Positions 26,483 to 34,869 of a stretch of DNA of 64,000 bases are shown in pieces. The position numbers and the translations under genes are program-made. The stretch covers positions 62,001 to 126,000 of the forward strand of contig CAKULG010000002.1 in the NCBI GenBank assembly GCA_934667105.1. Reading direction: 5' to 3'. Position 1 is the stretch's first letter. Every line of letters starts with the position of its first letter. This stretch comes from an uncultured Clostridia bacterium (lineage in GTDB: Bacteria; Bacillota; Clostridia; Christensenellales; Aristaeellaceae). The notes under the pieces were generated by a model, which was not told where the DNA came from, searched no databases, and was given only the letters and a program-made list of their open reading frames with translations.

Positions 26483-27775
26483 ATGCGTCAGTCCGTCCCC
26501 TGCGTCACCATGGGGCTTCGCCTAAGCCGGAGCGGCGGAAGCACGGCGTATATTTTTCTTAATTATCTGGAATCGGATTTGACGGCCATCATGCGCCAGA
26601 ACATGGTGGATTCCACCGATCTATTCTTCCTTCTGGATTCCGGCGGGAATATGCTGCTTCAATCGGGCGAAAGCGAGACGCTTGATTTCAGCGCCGGCCC
26701 CCTTTCCTTAACGCAAAACGCGGAGCAGGCGCAGGGAACCGCGTCGATCCGGGAAACGGAAAGCGGGGAACGAATTCTTTGCATTCGCTCGGATGTTAAG
26801 CCGCTGTATTACTGCCTGAACATCTCCAATGATTTCTGGCTTTTTCTTGCGGGCAGCCTGCTGCGGGGCAGCCTGCTGACGCTTCTGTTCGCCTCCATTG
26901 TGGCGCTGTGCGCCTCCTGGGCGCTGGCGCGCTACGCCTATAAGCCCATTGAAATGCTGATGCGCTGCGTAAAAAATCCCAACGCTTCATCCTACGGCGC
27001 AAATATTGATGAAGAAACGGGCTACCTGCTGATGCATTTTCTGCTGGCAGGACGAAAAACCGAGGATCTGGAGCGCGAAAAGCTGCGGCAGTATACGGCC
27101 CTGCGCAAGGCCCAGGCGAACATCCTGCAAGCGCAGATCACCCCCCACTTTCTTTACAACACGCTGCAATCCATCCAGATCATGGTGATGCTGGAAACCG
27201 GAAACACGCAAAGCGGCGCGGCGAAATGCATTCTTGCGCTGGCGGAAATGATGCACGCGCTTTTGCAGCGCGGCCGGGATATCATTTCGCTGGGCGAGGA
27301 GCTGGATTTCGTTCAGCAGTCCTTATTTATCAAAAGTCATTCGTATCCTGATTTGCAGGTGGACTTTCAAATTCCGGAGGAACTGAAGGGCGTAGAGGTG
27401 CCCAAGCTCTGCCTTCAGCCCCTGGTGGAGAATGCGCTTGCCCACGGCATGCGGGACGGCCGGACGTTCAAAATCACCATCGGCGGAGCGATGCAGAACG
27501 AACGCCTAATTCTCTCCGTCAGCGATAACGGCCTGGGCATGCCTCTGGCCGAAATAGACAGGATCAACCATGCGCTGCAGGAGGAGGTTCTGCTTCGGGA
27601 TCAGCACGTCGGTCTGATGAACCTTATGCAGCGGCTTAAGCTGCTGTACGGAAAGCAAGCGTCTCTTTCCCTTGCGAATCAGGCGGACGGGGGCTTGAAG
27701 GTTTCCTTCACGCTGTGCCCGAACGCCCTCTGGGAAACGGGGTGCCCTCCTCCACCTGGAAAAAGCGCCCCCTGA
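26483..27775 (+). CDS. YesM/LytS-type sensor histidine kinase, 5'-truncated
   Basis: 430 residues. It keeps part of the extracytoplasmic sensor, one membrane helix (about 125-150, FWLFLAGSLLRGSLLTLLFASIVALCA), a HAMP-like linker, the His_kinase domain with phospho-acceptor His in ITPHFLYNTLQSIQIM, and the HATPase with PLVENALAHGM and DNGLGMPL. Normal members (about 570-600 residues) have another helix and a full dCache sensor before this, so the 5' end is missing. The first about 20 residues look like foreign frame. It lies head-to-head with the truncated binding-protein gene; no partner response regulator is adjacent. Confidence 0.8.
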   Translation: MRQSVPCVTMGLRLSRSGGSTAYIFLNYLESDLTAIMRQNMVDSTDLFFLLDSGGNMLLQSGESETLDFSAGPLSLTQNAEQAQGTASIRETESGERILCIRSDVKPLYYCLNISNDFWLFLAGSLLRGSLLTLLFASIVALCASWALARYAYKPIEMLMRCVKNPNASSYGANIDEETGYLLMHFLLAGRKTEDLEREKLRQYTALRKAQANILQAQITPHFLYNTLQSIQIMVMLETGNTQSGAAKCILALAEMMHALLQRGRDIISLGEELDFVQQSLFIKSHSYPDLQVDFQIPEELKGVEVPKLCLQPLVENALAHGMRDGRTFKITIGGAMQNERLILSVSDNGLGMPLAEIDRINHALQEEVLLRDQHVGLMNLMQRLKLLYGKQASLSLANQADGGLKVSFTLCPNALWETGCPPPPGKSAP

Positions 27776-27797
27776 ACGTCGCAAAAACAAATAGAAA

Positions 27798-27843
27798 ATA
27801 CGGAGGAACCGCTCCGTGGCCGCAAGGACGATCCCTCCGTATT
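27798..27843 (+). terminator. Terminator after the kinase gene
   Basis: Stem AATACGGAGG (27798-27807) with CCTCCGTATT (27834-27843), a 26-base loop that can form a smaller stem, then GTTTCGTT. Confidence 0.6.
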
Positions 27844-27900
27844 GTTTCGTTGACCCAGAAAGCCGCAGAGGCGGTTTTCTGTATCAAACCATATTCTGCT

Positions 27901-28746
27901 TTACGCCTTCACCGAGCCGTCCGCCAGCCCGGAAACCACAAAGCGCTTCTGGAAAACGGCGAACAGCAGAATCATGGGAAGCTGCGCCAGAATGGAGGCG
28001 GCGAAAATCCATTCCCATCGCGTGGCGTGGGCGCCCTTGAGGGATTGGATCATCACCGGAAGCGTGATCTGATTGGCCACGCCGCCAAGGATTACCTTGG
28101 CGGAGAAAAATTCCTCCCACGTTCCCTGCAGGCAGAAAATGGCCAGCGTGCCGATGGAGGGCAGCGCAAGGGGAAGCATAACGCGGAAGAAGGTGATCAT
28201 GTGGCCTCCGCCGTCAATTTTCACAGCCTCCTCCAATTCCTTGGGCAGCGCCGCCATATGGCCCCGCAGGAAAAATGTGTTTCCGCAGATGCTCGCGCCC
28301 ACATACAGCAATATCAGCCCGGCCTTTGTGCCGATCAGGCCGTTCTGGTTCGGGCCCAGGCCCTGCAGCACGAGAAACTGCGGAATAATGCCCAGAAAGC
28401 CGGGCAGCATCAGCGTAAAGAGATAAATGCGAAACAGCGCCTCGCGCCCCAGAAAATCAATGCGCGCAAAGCCGTAGGCCGAAAGCGAGGATACCAGCAC
28501 CGTGAAGCAGGCCGTCAGCAGCGTAATCACCACGCTGTTATAGGCCGCCCGCGGCAGATCGGATTGAGACAGCACATGCTCGTAGGCCGCGAAGCTCACG
28601 CGCGAGGGAACCAGATGGGGCGGGATGGGCAGCACATAGCTGAATTCCTCGAAGGAATTGCACACCATAAACCAGAAGGGCAGGATAAAGACGACCACGC
28701 TGACGATCAGCGCCGCCCAGAACAAAATTTTGCCCAGCGCCTTCAT
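27901..28746 (-). CDS. Sugar ABC permease, MalG/AraQ class (dextran-type locus)
   Basis: 281 residues with about six helices (first at 7-27) and EAA loop ELEEAVKIDGGGHMITFFRVMLPLALP. It overlaps the MalF-class gene by the ATGA at 28743-28746. It is the last gene of the LacI-GH66 locus. It should form the channel with its partner and take energy from a shared UgpC/MsmX ATPase. Confidence 0.95.
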   Translation of the reverse strand: MKALGKILFWAALIVSVVVFILPFWFMVCNSFEEFSYVLPIPPHLVPSRVSFAAYEHVLSQSDLPRAAYNSVVITLLTACFTVLVSSLSAYGFARIDFLGREALFRIYLFTLMLPGFLGIIPQFLVLQGLGPNQNGLIGTKAGLILLYVGASICGNTFFLRGHMAALPKELEEAVKIDGGGHMITFFRVMLPLALPSIGTLAIFCLQGTWEEFFSAKVILGGVANQITLPVMIQSLKGAHATRWEWIFAASILAQLPMILLFAVFQKRFVVSGLADGSVKA

Positions 28747-29699
28747 TCCGCCTTCCCCCCCTCCGTGTGAAAAATCTTATTGAGCACCATCGTGGTGAAC
28801 AGCACCAGCAGCGCCGTGATCATACCGATAGCAGCGCCCTGGCCGAATTGGAACAAATTGAAGGATTTATCGTAGAGCAGGTATTGCAGCACGCTGGTGG
28901 TGCCGCGGGGGTTGCCGCCGGTGAGCATCATCACCTGGATGAACACGCCGAAAGAGCCGATAATCATATTCACCAGCACATAGAAGGTGGTGCTTTTCAG
29001 CAGCGGAACCGTGATGCGCCAGAACTGCTGCACCCGGCTCGCGCCGTCCAGCACGCTGGCCTCGTACAGATCGTTGGAAATGCCCTGCAGCCCGGCCAGG
29101 TAAATCACCATGGCCCAGCCGATATTTTTCCAGATGCCCAGCAGCCAGATTACCAGATTGGCCGTCCAGGTGCGGTTCAGCCAGGGAACGTATTCGGGCA
29201 GAATGCCCAGCACATCCTTGAGCAGATAATTCACCAGCCCCGCGCCGCCCGCGTTGAACATATAAGCGAACACGTTGCCCACAATGACCCAGCTGGTAAT
29301 CACCGGCAGATAAAAGCAGGTGCGGAAAAACAGCTGGCTTCGCCGAAGCGAATTGACCATCACCGCGAAAATCAGCCCGAAAAGCATGATAAATGGCGTG
29401 GTGACAAAGGCGTAGAGAAAATTATTGCGAGCGGCCAGCAGCAGCCGGTCGCCCCGCTCGGTAAACAGGGCGATAAAATTATCCAGCCCCACCCACGTCA
29501 TCGTGCGCTGCACAATCTGATAATCCGAAAAGCTGATGCGGATATTGAACAGCATGGGATACACCACGAACACGCAGGCCAGAATCAGCCCCGGCAGCAC
29601 AAAAGGCGCAGCCGGAAGCAGGTTGCGCGCGCGCTTGCGAAGGCGCAGACGGCTTTCATTTTTCAGGGCGGCCTGCGGATCAAAACCGGCCGAAATCAT
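28743..29699 (-). CDS. Sugar ABC permease, MalF/UgpA class (dextran-type locus)
   Basis: 318 residues. A cytoplasmic N-terminus with basic residues (RLRLRKRARN) precedes about six helices (first about 30-52, FVLPGLILACVFVVYPMLF). EAA loop: DLYEASVLDGASRVQQFWRITVPLL. The ATG at 29699 has AAGGAGG 8 bases upstream; an in-frame start at 29735 has none. It follows the binding-protein gene by 87 bp and overlaps the MalG-class gene. Confidence 0.95.
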   Translation of the reverse strand: MISAGFDPQAALKNESRLRLRKRARNLLPAAPFVLPGLILACVFVVYPMLFNIRISFSDYQIVQRTMTWVGLDNFIALFTERGDRLLLAARNNFLYAFVTTPFIMLFGLIFAVMVNSLRRSQLFFRTCFYLPVITSWVIVGNVFAYMFNAGGAGLVNYLLKDVLGILPEYVPWLNRTWTANLVIWLLGIWKNIGWAMVIYLAGLQGISNDLYEASVLDGASRVQQFWRITVPLLKSTTFYVLVNMIIGSFGVFIQVMMLTGGNPRGTTSVLQYLLYDKSFNLFQFGQGAAIGMITALLVLFTTMVLNKIFHTEGGKAE

Positions 29700-29786
29700 G
29701 GCATTTTCCTCCTTGTTTTTCCGGGCGGAGCGCATAGGGCAAGCCCCGCCCGCCGACGCTGCGGCCTGCGGGCGGGGCAGGGAAAT

Positions 29787-30989
29787 TTACTTGGCAAGCT
29801 CCGCGTCGATTTCGGCGGCGTAGCTGGTCAGGGTGGATTGCACATCCGCGCCCTCGATGAAGATTTCAGTCATGGCGTCCTGCCAGAGCTGCTCCACGGT
29901 GGAGGCCTGCGGGGTGGGGATGCGGCTCTGGGCGCTTTCCAGCTGCTTCATGTACACGCTCCACTTGGGATCGGCCTGCACTGCTTCGCTGTTCACGCAC
30001 GCCTTGAGGGTGGGGATAACGCCCACCTTCAGCAGCTCCAGCTGCACTTCCTCGCTGAGCATGAACTGCACAAAGCGGAAGGCGGCCTCCTGCTTCTGGC
30101 TGCCGGAGAAGATGACGATGTTCTCGCCGCCCACAACGGAAGCGCTCTTGCCGTTCCAGGTGGGAATCAGCGCAGGCACGATGCCGTTTTCCTCATTGAA
30201 GGGGGCCCAGGGGCCTTCGAAGAACATGGCGTATTCATCATTGATGCCCGCCCAAGCGTCGGGGGTGCCGTCCACATCGCGGATGGTGAACACCTTGTCC
30301 GCATGCAGCTGCAGCACAGTGTTGATCGCCTCCACGCTCTGGGCGCTGTCCAGATAGCCGCTGGCCTTGGTGAAGCCCTCGTCCGTAACCACGCCGCCGA
30401 ACAGCCAGAAATAGGGGAACAGATCCCAATCGCCCAGGCCGGACACGTTCAGCTTATACTGACCGGCTGCCTTTTCCTTGCAGGCGGCCACAAATTCTTC
30501 CATGGTGGCGGGAGCCGCGTCAAGGCCCAGGTCCTTGAGCACGTTCAGGTTGACCACGGCGGCCTTGCAGTTGGTGTTCAGCGGCAGGCCGTAATAATGC
30601 CCGTTCCACAGGTTGGTGGACAGGGGGCCTTCCAGCACCGCGTCCTTGAGCGCGGCGAAGCCTTCGATTTCATCCATGGCCACGATGCCGCCCAGCTTGG
30701 CGTAGGCGCTGGTCTTGGTGATGTCCACCCGGGCCACGTCCGGCACCACGCCGGTGCCCAGGGCGGTAACCAGCATCTGGTTGAAATCGCCGCTCTGGCG
30801 AATGGCCTCCACCTTGATATCCGGGTTGGCGGCCTCAAACATGGGGATAATCACTTCGTCGATGACGGGGGTTTCCGCGTCGCCATAGGTGTGCCAGAAG
30901 GTGATGGTCACCGGCTCCTCCGCGGATGCGAAGGCGCACACGCTCAGCGCCAGGGCCAGGGTCAGAAGCAGCGCAAACAGCTTTTTCAT
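29787..30989 (-). CDS. Extracellular sugar-binding protein, UgpB/MalE class
   Basis: 400 residues. Signal peptide about 1-23 ending FASA|EE, without a lipobox Cys. The body is family 1 solute-binding: ITFWHTYGDAETPVID, ALGTGVVPDVARVDITKTSAYA, HYYGLPLNTNCKAAVVN, EYAMFFEGPWAPF, SVVGGENIVIFSGSQKQEAAFRFVQFM. Context (GH66 upstream, permeases downstream) suggests isomalto-oligosaccharides or related alpha-glucans. RBS GGAGGAG lies 8 bases before the ATG. A much longer open frame upstream overlaps the GH66 gene and is not coding. Confidence 0.93.
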   Translation of the reverse strand: MKKLFALLLTLALALSVCAFASAEEPVTITFWHTYGDAETPVIDEVIIPMFEAANPDIKVEAIRQSGDFNQMLVTALGTGVVPDVARVDITKTSAYAKLGGIVAMDEIEGFAALKDAVLEGPLSTNLWNGHYYGLPLNTNCKAAVVNLNVLKDLGLDAAPATMEEFVAACKEKAAGQYKLNVSGLGDWDLFPYFWLFGGVVTDEGFTKASGYLDSAQSVEAINTVLQLHADKVFTIRDVDGTPDAWAGINDEYAMFFEGPWAPFNEENGIVPALIPTWNGKSASVVGGENIVIFSGSQKQEAAFRFVQFMLSEEVQLELLKVGVIPTLKACVNSEAVQADPKWSVYMKQLESAQSRIPTPQASTVEQLWQDAMTEIFIEGADVQSTLTSYAAEIDAELAK

Positions 30990-31024
30990 GGGGTAACTCC
31001 TCCTTTTATTGATTCTCATGCGCG

Positions 31025-32800
31025 TCAGCGCAGGAATACCATGTTCCAATAGGCCAGGGACGGCTGGACAAATTCGATATAAGCCCCCTCGCCGTCCCGT
31101 CCGGCGGTGAAGGGCAGCGAAACCGGGGCGATATCCGCGCCGTCGGGCGAGGCCATATACACCGCATGGACGGTGTAATCCGTATACACCCGGGTTTTCA
31201 CGTTCTTCTGAAGCGCAGGCTCTTTCTTTAATTGCTTTTCGTCCCGCCAGCCGTTGTCCGTGCCCATCAGGTTCAAAAAGTGATAGATTTCGGCGCTCGC
31301 GTCCGCCTTGGCGAAGCACCAGACCGTGTCCGCCGCGCCATCCGCGCTGACGGGCGTATCGCCCAGCGACACGGCCCGCGATACGGGCTGCTGCCCATCC
31401 CGCAGCAGGTTTTCATAGGCCACCAGAAAATCGTACAGCCGCTGCACCTGCCCGGGCAATTCGCCCTTCATGCGTTTTTTCGTATCGGCGGGGAAATATT
31501 CGTCCGAGAGCATGTTGTCGCCGTTGCCCAGCTCAATTCGCGCGCCGCCGGAAGCGAACGCCACGCACTCCAGCATGCGCACGGCGGCGGGGTTGAACCG
31601 GCTCTTGGGATTGCGGTAATTCACATAGGCCGCCACGATCAGCGATTTTCCCCCGCTTTGCGCGCAAGCGTTTGTAATCGCCTTATGGATGCTGTAATAG
31701 CTGTCGTAGGCAAGGCCGTCTGCGTCCTTGTCCCAGGGCCAGAATTCGGTATACAGCACGTCTACGTCGCTGACGTTTACATTTTCAATGCCCTGCGCTC
31801 CCACGGGGTTAAACGCCAGGAATTTAGGCGCGATGGCGGCCTTGGCGGCGTTGAGGAACTGGGTGTAGCAGTTCTTCACCAAGGAAATGGGCGCGCCGCT
31901 TTCATCATAGCCCAGCGGCCCGCCCGCCGCCGTTTTCATGGGGCCGTTTTCGCCGATGGTGTCGCCGTGCCAGCCGTCGAAGGCAAAGGAGGAAAACACC
32001 TTGTTTTCCTGGGCGAAAATGTAATTTTGCCATTCCTCGTTCAGCGGGTTAAAATATTGCAGCACGCCCACCGGCCCCAGCCTTGCGTTCATATCGCAGG
32101 TAAAATCCTGGCCGTCTGCCTTCACCAGCCGCCATTCCGGGCTTACGCCCGAGCCGTCGGTGAGATAGGTCTGGTTGGCGGCGTAGATCATGTTATAGGC
32201 CATGCAGGCCATATTTCTTTCATGGGCCGCGTCGATATACGCCCGCACCGCGTCGCCGGAGATCGTCCTGCCCGACCAATCCTTCCAGGCGGACAAATCC
32301 TCCGCCACGGGCTGATGATGACGATACTGCCAATCATAAAACTGCACGCCGTTAAGATGATAGCGGCTCATGGCCTCGATTTTTGCGGAAGCGTCCGCCA
32401 CCGGGGTAAAATCCCACACATAGCCGTAGCGGGGAAACTTCGTCCAGCTGGAAGAAACGTCCACCGCGCCAATGGCCTGGGAAATCGTCTCGCCCGCCGC
32501 ATTCAGGGCCTGGATTTTCAGCAGATAGCCCGTAAAATCCGCTTCCGGCAGGGAAAGCGAAACAGTTTCCGCAGCGGGCAGCGCCTCCGTCCGCACGAGG
32601 TTTTCCAAATGACGCAGCGTCGCGCGCAAAAAAGCCGCTTCCTCCGGCAGTCCCTCCATGTGAATCACCGCCGTCTCGCCGGGGGCGTACATGCTTTTTT
32701 CCGTGTGGAAGTTCATGGTTCCTTCTCCCTTCGCGCATCCTATACAGCCGAGAAACGCAAGCGCCAGCCACAGGCAAAGCCTTCTGTTTCGTTGTTTCAT
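31025..32800 (-). CDS. GH66 dextranase-like lipoprotein
   Basis: 591 residues. N-terminus MKQRNRRLCLWLALAFLGC with Cys19 and Cys22 resembles a lipoprotein signal. A beta-sandwich region (about 25-115) precedes the barrel: RYGYVWDFTPV, YHLNGVQFYDWQYRHH, AYNMIYAAN, then FAFDGWHGDTIGENG holding Asp275/Asp280 (nucleophile region) and YTEFWPWD with Glu352 (acid/base region), as in GH66 dextranases and cycloisomaltooligosaccharide glucanotransferases. It would cut dextran or make cyclic isomaltosaccharides at the cell surface. It follows an operator palindrome and precedes the binding-protein gene by 35 bp. Confidence 0.88.
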   Translation of the reverse strand: MKQRNRRLCLWLALAFLGCIGCAKGEGTMNFHTEKSMYAPGETAVIHMEGLPEEAAFLRATLRHLENLVRTEALPAAETVSLSLPEADFTGYLLKIQALNAAGETISQAIGAVDVSSSWTKFPRYGYVWDFTPVADASAKIEAMSRYHLNGVQFYDWQYRHHQPVAEDLSAWKDWSGRTISGDAVRAYIDAAHERNMACMAYNMIYAANQTYLTDGSGVSPEWRLVKADGQDFTCDMNARLGPVGVLQYFNPLNEEWQNYIFAQENKVFSSFAFDGWHGDTIGENGPMKTAAGGPLGYDESGAPISLVKNCYTQFLNAAKAAIAPKFLAFNPVGAQGIENVNVSDVDVLYTEFWPWDKDADGLAYDSYYSIHKAITNACAQSGGKSLIVAAYVNYRNPKSRFNPAAVRMLECVAFASGGARIELGNGDNMLSDEYFPADTKKRMKGELPGQVQRLYDFLVAYENLLRDGQQPVSRAVSLGDTPVSADGAADTVWCFAKADASAEIYHFLNLMGTDNGWRDEKQLKKEPALQKNVKTRVYTDYTVHAVYMASPDGADIAPVSLPFTAGRDGEGAYIEFVQPSLAYWNMVFLR

Positions 32801-32855
32801 GCGTTTTTCACTCTCCATGACCAAGAATAACAGAAACGCCTGTACTATTCCATAT

Positions 32856-32869
32856 GTTATGCGCATAAC
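32856..32869. promoter_or_regulatory. LacI-type operator upstream of the GH66 gene
   Basis: GTTATGCGCATAAC is a perfect 14-bp palindrome with a central CG, as expected for a LacI-family site. An identical copy lies at 33958-33971 before the lacI-type gene. Here it sits between lacI terminator and GH66 start, within the presumed promoter. Confidence 0.8.
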
Positions 32870-32888
32870 CAATAAAATGAAGAAAAAT

Positions 32889-32919
32889 AAACCGTCCATT
32901 TTGTTCGAAATGACGGTTT
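32889..32919 (-). terminator. Terminator after the LacI-type gene
   Basis: AAACCGTC pairs with GACGGTTT (inner ATTT/AAAT pairs continue the stem), followed on the minus strand by ATTTTTCTTC, immediately after the stop codon. It separates the regulator from the GH66 operon. Confidence 0.75.
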
Positions 32920-33942
32920 TCAGCGTAGGTCCTTCACGCTTCCGCCCCGCACCACCCGGGCGGGCAGCACCAGGGAAACCGGCGCCTGCGCCGTGCCATC
33001 CAGAATATCAAATAAAACCCGCAGCGCGGTCTGCGCCTTCTGGGTCACATTTTGATGAACGGTGGTCAGCCGGGGCCGGACGATGCGGGAAAGGATGTTA
33101 TCGTCAAAGCCGGTAATAGAAATTTCCTCCGGAATCCGCACGCCGCGGTCCGTTAAGAAATCCACGGCCTCTACCGCGTAATAATCCGAAATGAACAGGC
33201 ATGCCGTGTCGCCCTCCCGGCGGAAGCGCTGGACGAGCCGCAGATAATCCTCACCGCGGCGCTTTCGATCCTTGGAAATGCAAAAATACCGCTCCTCGGA
33301 CCAGGAAATTCCCGCAGCCTCCAGCGCCTGGCGATGGCCTTGCAGGCGACGCGCGTCCACGCCCCAGAGGGTGGGCTGGTCGCCCACCAGCAGCATCCGC
33401 CGGTGGCCCAGCTTCAGCAGGTATTCCGTCATCTGGCGCATCCCCCCCTGATCATCCAGGCCCACGTTATTATACTGCTCCCCCTGATCGAAATAGCAAT
33501 CCACAAACACAATGGGCTTCCGGGTCACCTGCATCAGTTCCCGGCACTGATTAGCCTGAAGCCCCATCACGATGAGCCCCACGGCGTTCCACGTTTGGGA
33601 AATCCGATGAATTTCAGCCGCGCTCTGGGCGGCCCGAAGCATGGTATAATAGCCGCGGCCCCGAATGGCGTTTTCCAGCGCGGCGATCATTTCGCTGACA
33701 AAGGGATCGGCCAGCGCCAGCTTTTCCTCGCGGTTGGGATAATTGGTTATCACGCCCACAATTTCGCTGTCGCCCTTGGCCAGCATCCGCGCCCCCATGT
33801 TGGGGATATACTGATACTGATCCAGCTTCTTTTGGATAAGCTGGGCGGTTTCCGGCGACATTTTCTCCAAGTGCCCATGAATCACATTGGAAACCGTGGC
33901 GGTGGATACCCCCAAAGAATTCGCAATTTCCTTGATGGTCAC
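32920..33942 (-). CDS. LacI family transcriptional regulator of the GH66 locus
   Basis: 340 residues from a GTG with AAGGGGG 7 bases upstream. The N-terminal helix-turn-helix reads TIKEIANSLGVSTATVSNVIHG, with hinge helix region around PNMGARMLAKG. The effector domain is periplasmic-binding-like (EIVGVITNYPN, VGLDDQGGMRQMTEYLLKLGHRR, ISITGFDDNILSRIVRPRLTTV). It very likely represses the adjacent GH66-importer operon and its own gene through the two GTTATGCGCATAAC sites. The inducer is presumably an isomalto-oligosaccharide. Confidence 0.93.
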   Translation of the reverse strand: MTIKEIANSLGVSTATVSNVIHGHLEKMSPETAQLIQKKLDQYQYIPNMGARMLAKGDSEIVGVITNYPNREEKLALADPFVSEMIAALENAIRGRGYYTMLRAAQSAAEIHRISQTWNAVGLIVMGLQANQCRELMQVTRKPIVFVDCYFDQGEQYNNVGLDDQGGMRQMTEYLLKLGHRRMLLVGDQPTLWGVDARRLQGHRQALEAAGISWSEERYFCISKDRKRRGEDYLRLVQRFRREGDTACLFISDYYAVEAVDFLTDRGVRIPEEISITGFDDNILSRIVRPRLTTVHQNVTQKAQTALRVLFDILDGTAQAPVSLVLPARVVRGGSVKDLR

Positions 33943-33957
33943 GCGGAAGCCCCCTTT

Positions 33958-33971
33958 GTTATGCGCATAAC
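33958..33971. promoter_or_regulatory. LacI-type operator upstream of the lacI-type gene
   Basis: Second copy of GTTATGCGCATAAC. It begins 3 bases after the predicted -10 element and so covers the transcription start: binding would block the promoter, giving autorepression. Confidence 0.8.
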
Positions 33972-33974
33972 AAA

Positions 33975-34003
33975 AGGATAGCATGTTCCGCCTTATCCGT
34001 CAA
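33975..34003 (-). promoter_or_regulatory. Promoter of the LacI-type gene
   Basis: Minus-strand TTGACG (33998-34003), 17-base spacer ending in TGC, TATCCT (33975-33980). Confidence 0.75.
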
Positions 34004-34093
34004 TCCCAGGCGCGCGCTTTGGGTATGCATTCGCTTTTTCCTCGCGCGTTTTTTAGTGATCGGCGACGCCTAGAAAAACGCGCCGATGTTTAT

Positions 34094-34505
34094 CTATGCC
34101 CGATTCAGGATGATCTCCTGGTGTCCATGCTTTTCTACGCCGGTTTTCAGGTTGTCGCACTGAATCATCCTGGCAACGCCGCCGAAATAATTGAAAGCAT
34201 TGACGTGCGCAGTCGTCCATGCCTCCTGGTCCATGCTCAGAAATGCTTCCACATAGCTGTAGGCACTGCACCACAAAGACATATGCGGGGATGATCTCGC
34301 CGGTCTCCGGGTCCACGATTGCTGCTGTATCACCAGCCCAGTCCACCTGCAAGATCTCACCGGGCTTGTGATTCAGATGCATGGTAGCGTTGATCCGATT
34401 GAGGTAATCACTGTAGTACTTGTTGAACTGAGTCGACTGGTATGGCATGGCGCCTTCTGCCTTACATTGGTCGCAGTATTCCAGCAACAGCAGCGTCACG
34501 CTGCG
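34094..34505 (-). pseudogene. IS21-family istA transposase remnant
   Basis: Two reading frames of the minus strand together spell part of an IstA transposase. From about 34505 to 34280 one frame has NKYYSDYLNR, HLNHKPGEILQVDWAGDTA and ETGEIIPAYVF (the DDE domain start with its first Asp). A frameshift near 34275 then moves to another frame with SYVEAFLSMDQEAWTTAHVN and CDNLKTGVEKHG (second Asp), ending at a stop at 34094. The first about 100 and last about 270 residues and the istB partner are absent, so this is a dead fragment. Confidence 0.85.
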
Positions 34506-34590
34506 CATATACGCCCACGCGCTGCGCCGCCGCGATGAAGATGCAGCGCAGGCCGCGCAAGGCTTGCTTGATCGCGCCCAGCTGGGGGAA

Positions 34591-34704
34591 GAATTGGGGG
34601 ATAAAAAAGAATAGCGGCGTACCGTTTCCGGCACGCCGCCTGCGTTCCGCACCCATGCGGGACGCTTTCTTTTCTCCCAAACTCCCCCAGTTTTCCCCCA
34701 ATTC
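34591..34704. repeat. Inverted G-rich repeat with an internal terminator-like hairpin
   Basis: GAATTGGGGG (34591-34600) and CCCCCAATTC (34695-34704) are perfect inverted copies, each next to a CTGGGGGA module. Between them a stem GCGGCGT/ACGCCGC (34614-34639) is followed on the minus strand by a T-rich run (34601-34612). It lies between the IS21 remnant and the tRNA genes and may be remnant mobile DNA. Confidence 0.4.
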
Positions 34705-34748
34705 GCTAATAGCCCGGTGGAAAAGCAGGGTTTTTGATGCACTATGAA

Positions 34749-34783
34749 CAAAAAAATCCGTGCAACACTTACACATTGCACGG
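34749..34783 (-). terminator. Terminator of the tRNA operon
   Basis: Stem CCGTGCAA/TTGCACGG (34758-34765 with 34776-34783) followed on the minus strand by ATTTTTTT, 6 bases beyond the tRNA-Pro 3' end. Confidence 0.85.
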
Positions 34784-34788
34784 AAAAA

Positions 34789-34865
34789 TGGTCGAGGTGA
34801 CAGGATTTGAACCTGCGACCTTTTGGTCCCGAACCAAACGCGCTACCAAGCTGCGCTACACCTCG
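34789..34865 (-). tRNA. tRNA-Pro (anticodon CGG)
   Basis: Minus strand folds into a full cloverleaf: acceptor CGAGGTG/CACCTCG, D arm GCGC-AGCTTGGTA-GCGC, anticodon stem TTTGG/CCAAA with loop TTCGGGA (anticodon CGG), T arm CAGG-TTCAAAT-CCTG. CCA is encoded after discriminator A. Confidence 0.95.
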
Positions 34866-34869
34866 GGAA

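Noticed and set aside
28767..31052. 761-residue plus-strand frame opposite the sugar importer genes
   Set aside because: Runs through three real minus-strand genes and their gaps; His/Gln-rich shadow composition.
34462..34781. Small minus-strand frames before the IS21 remnant
   Set aside because: They span a terminator-like hairpin and inverted repeats and do not resemble any protein; only the istA-like part is supported.
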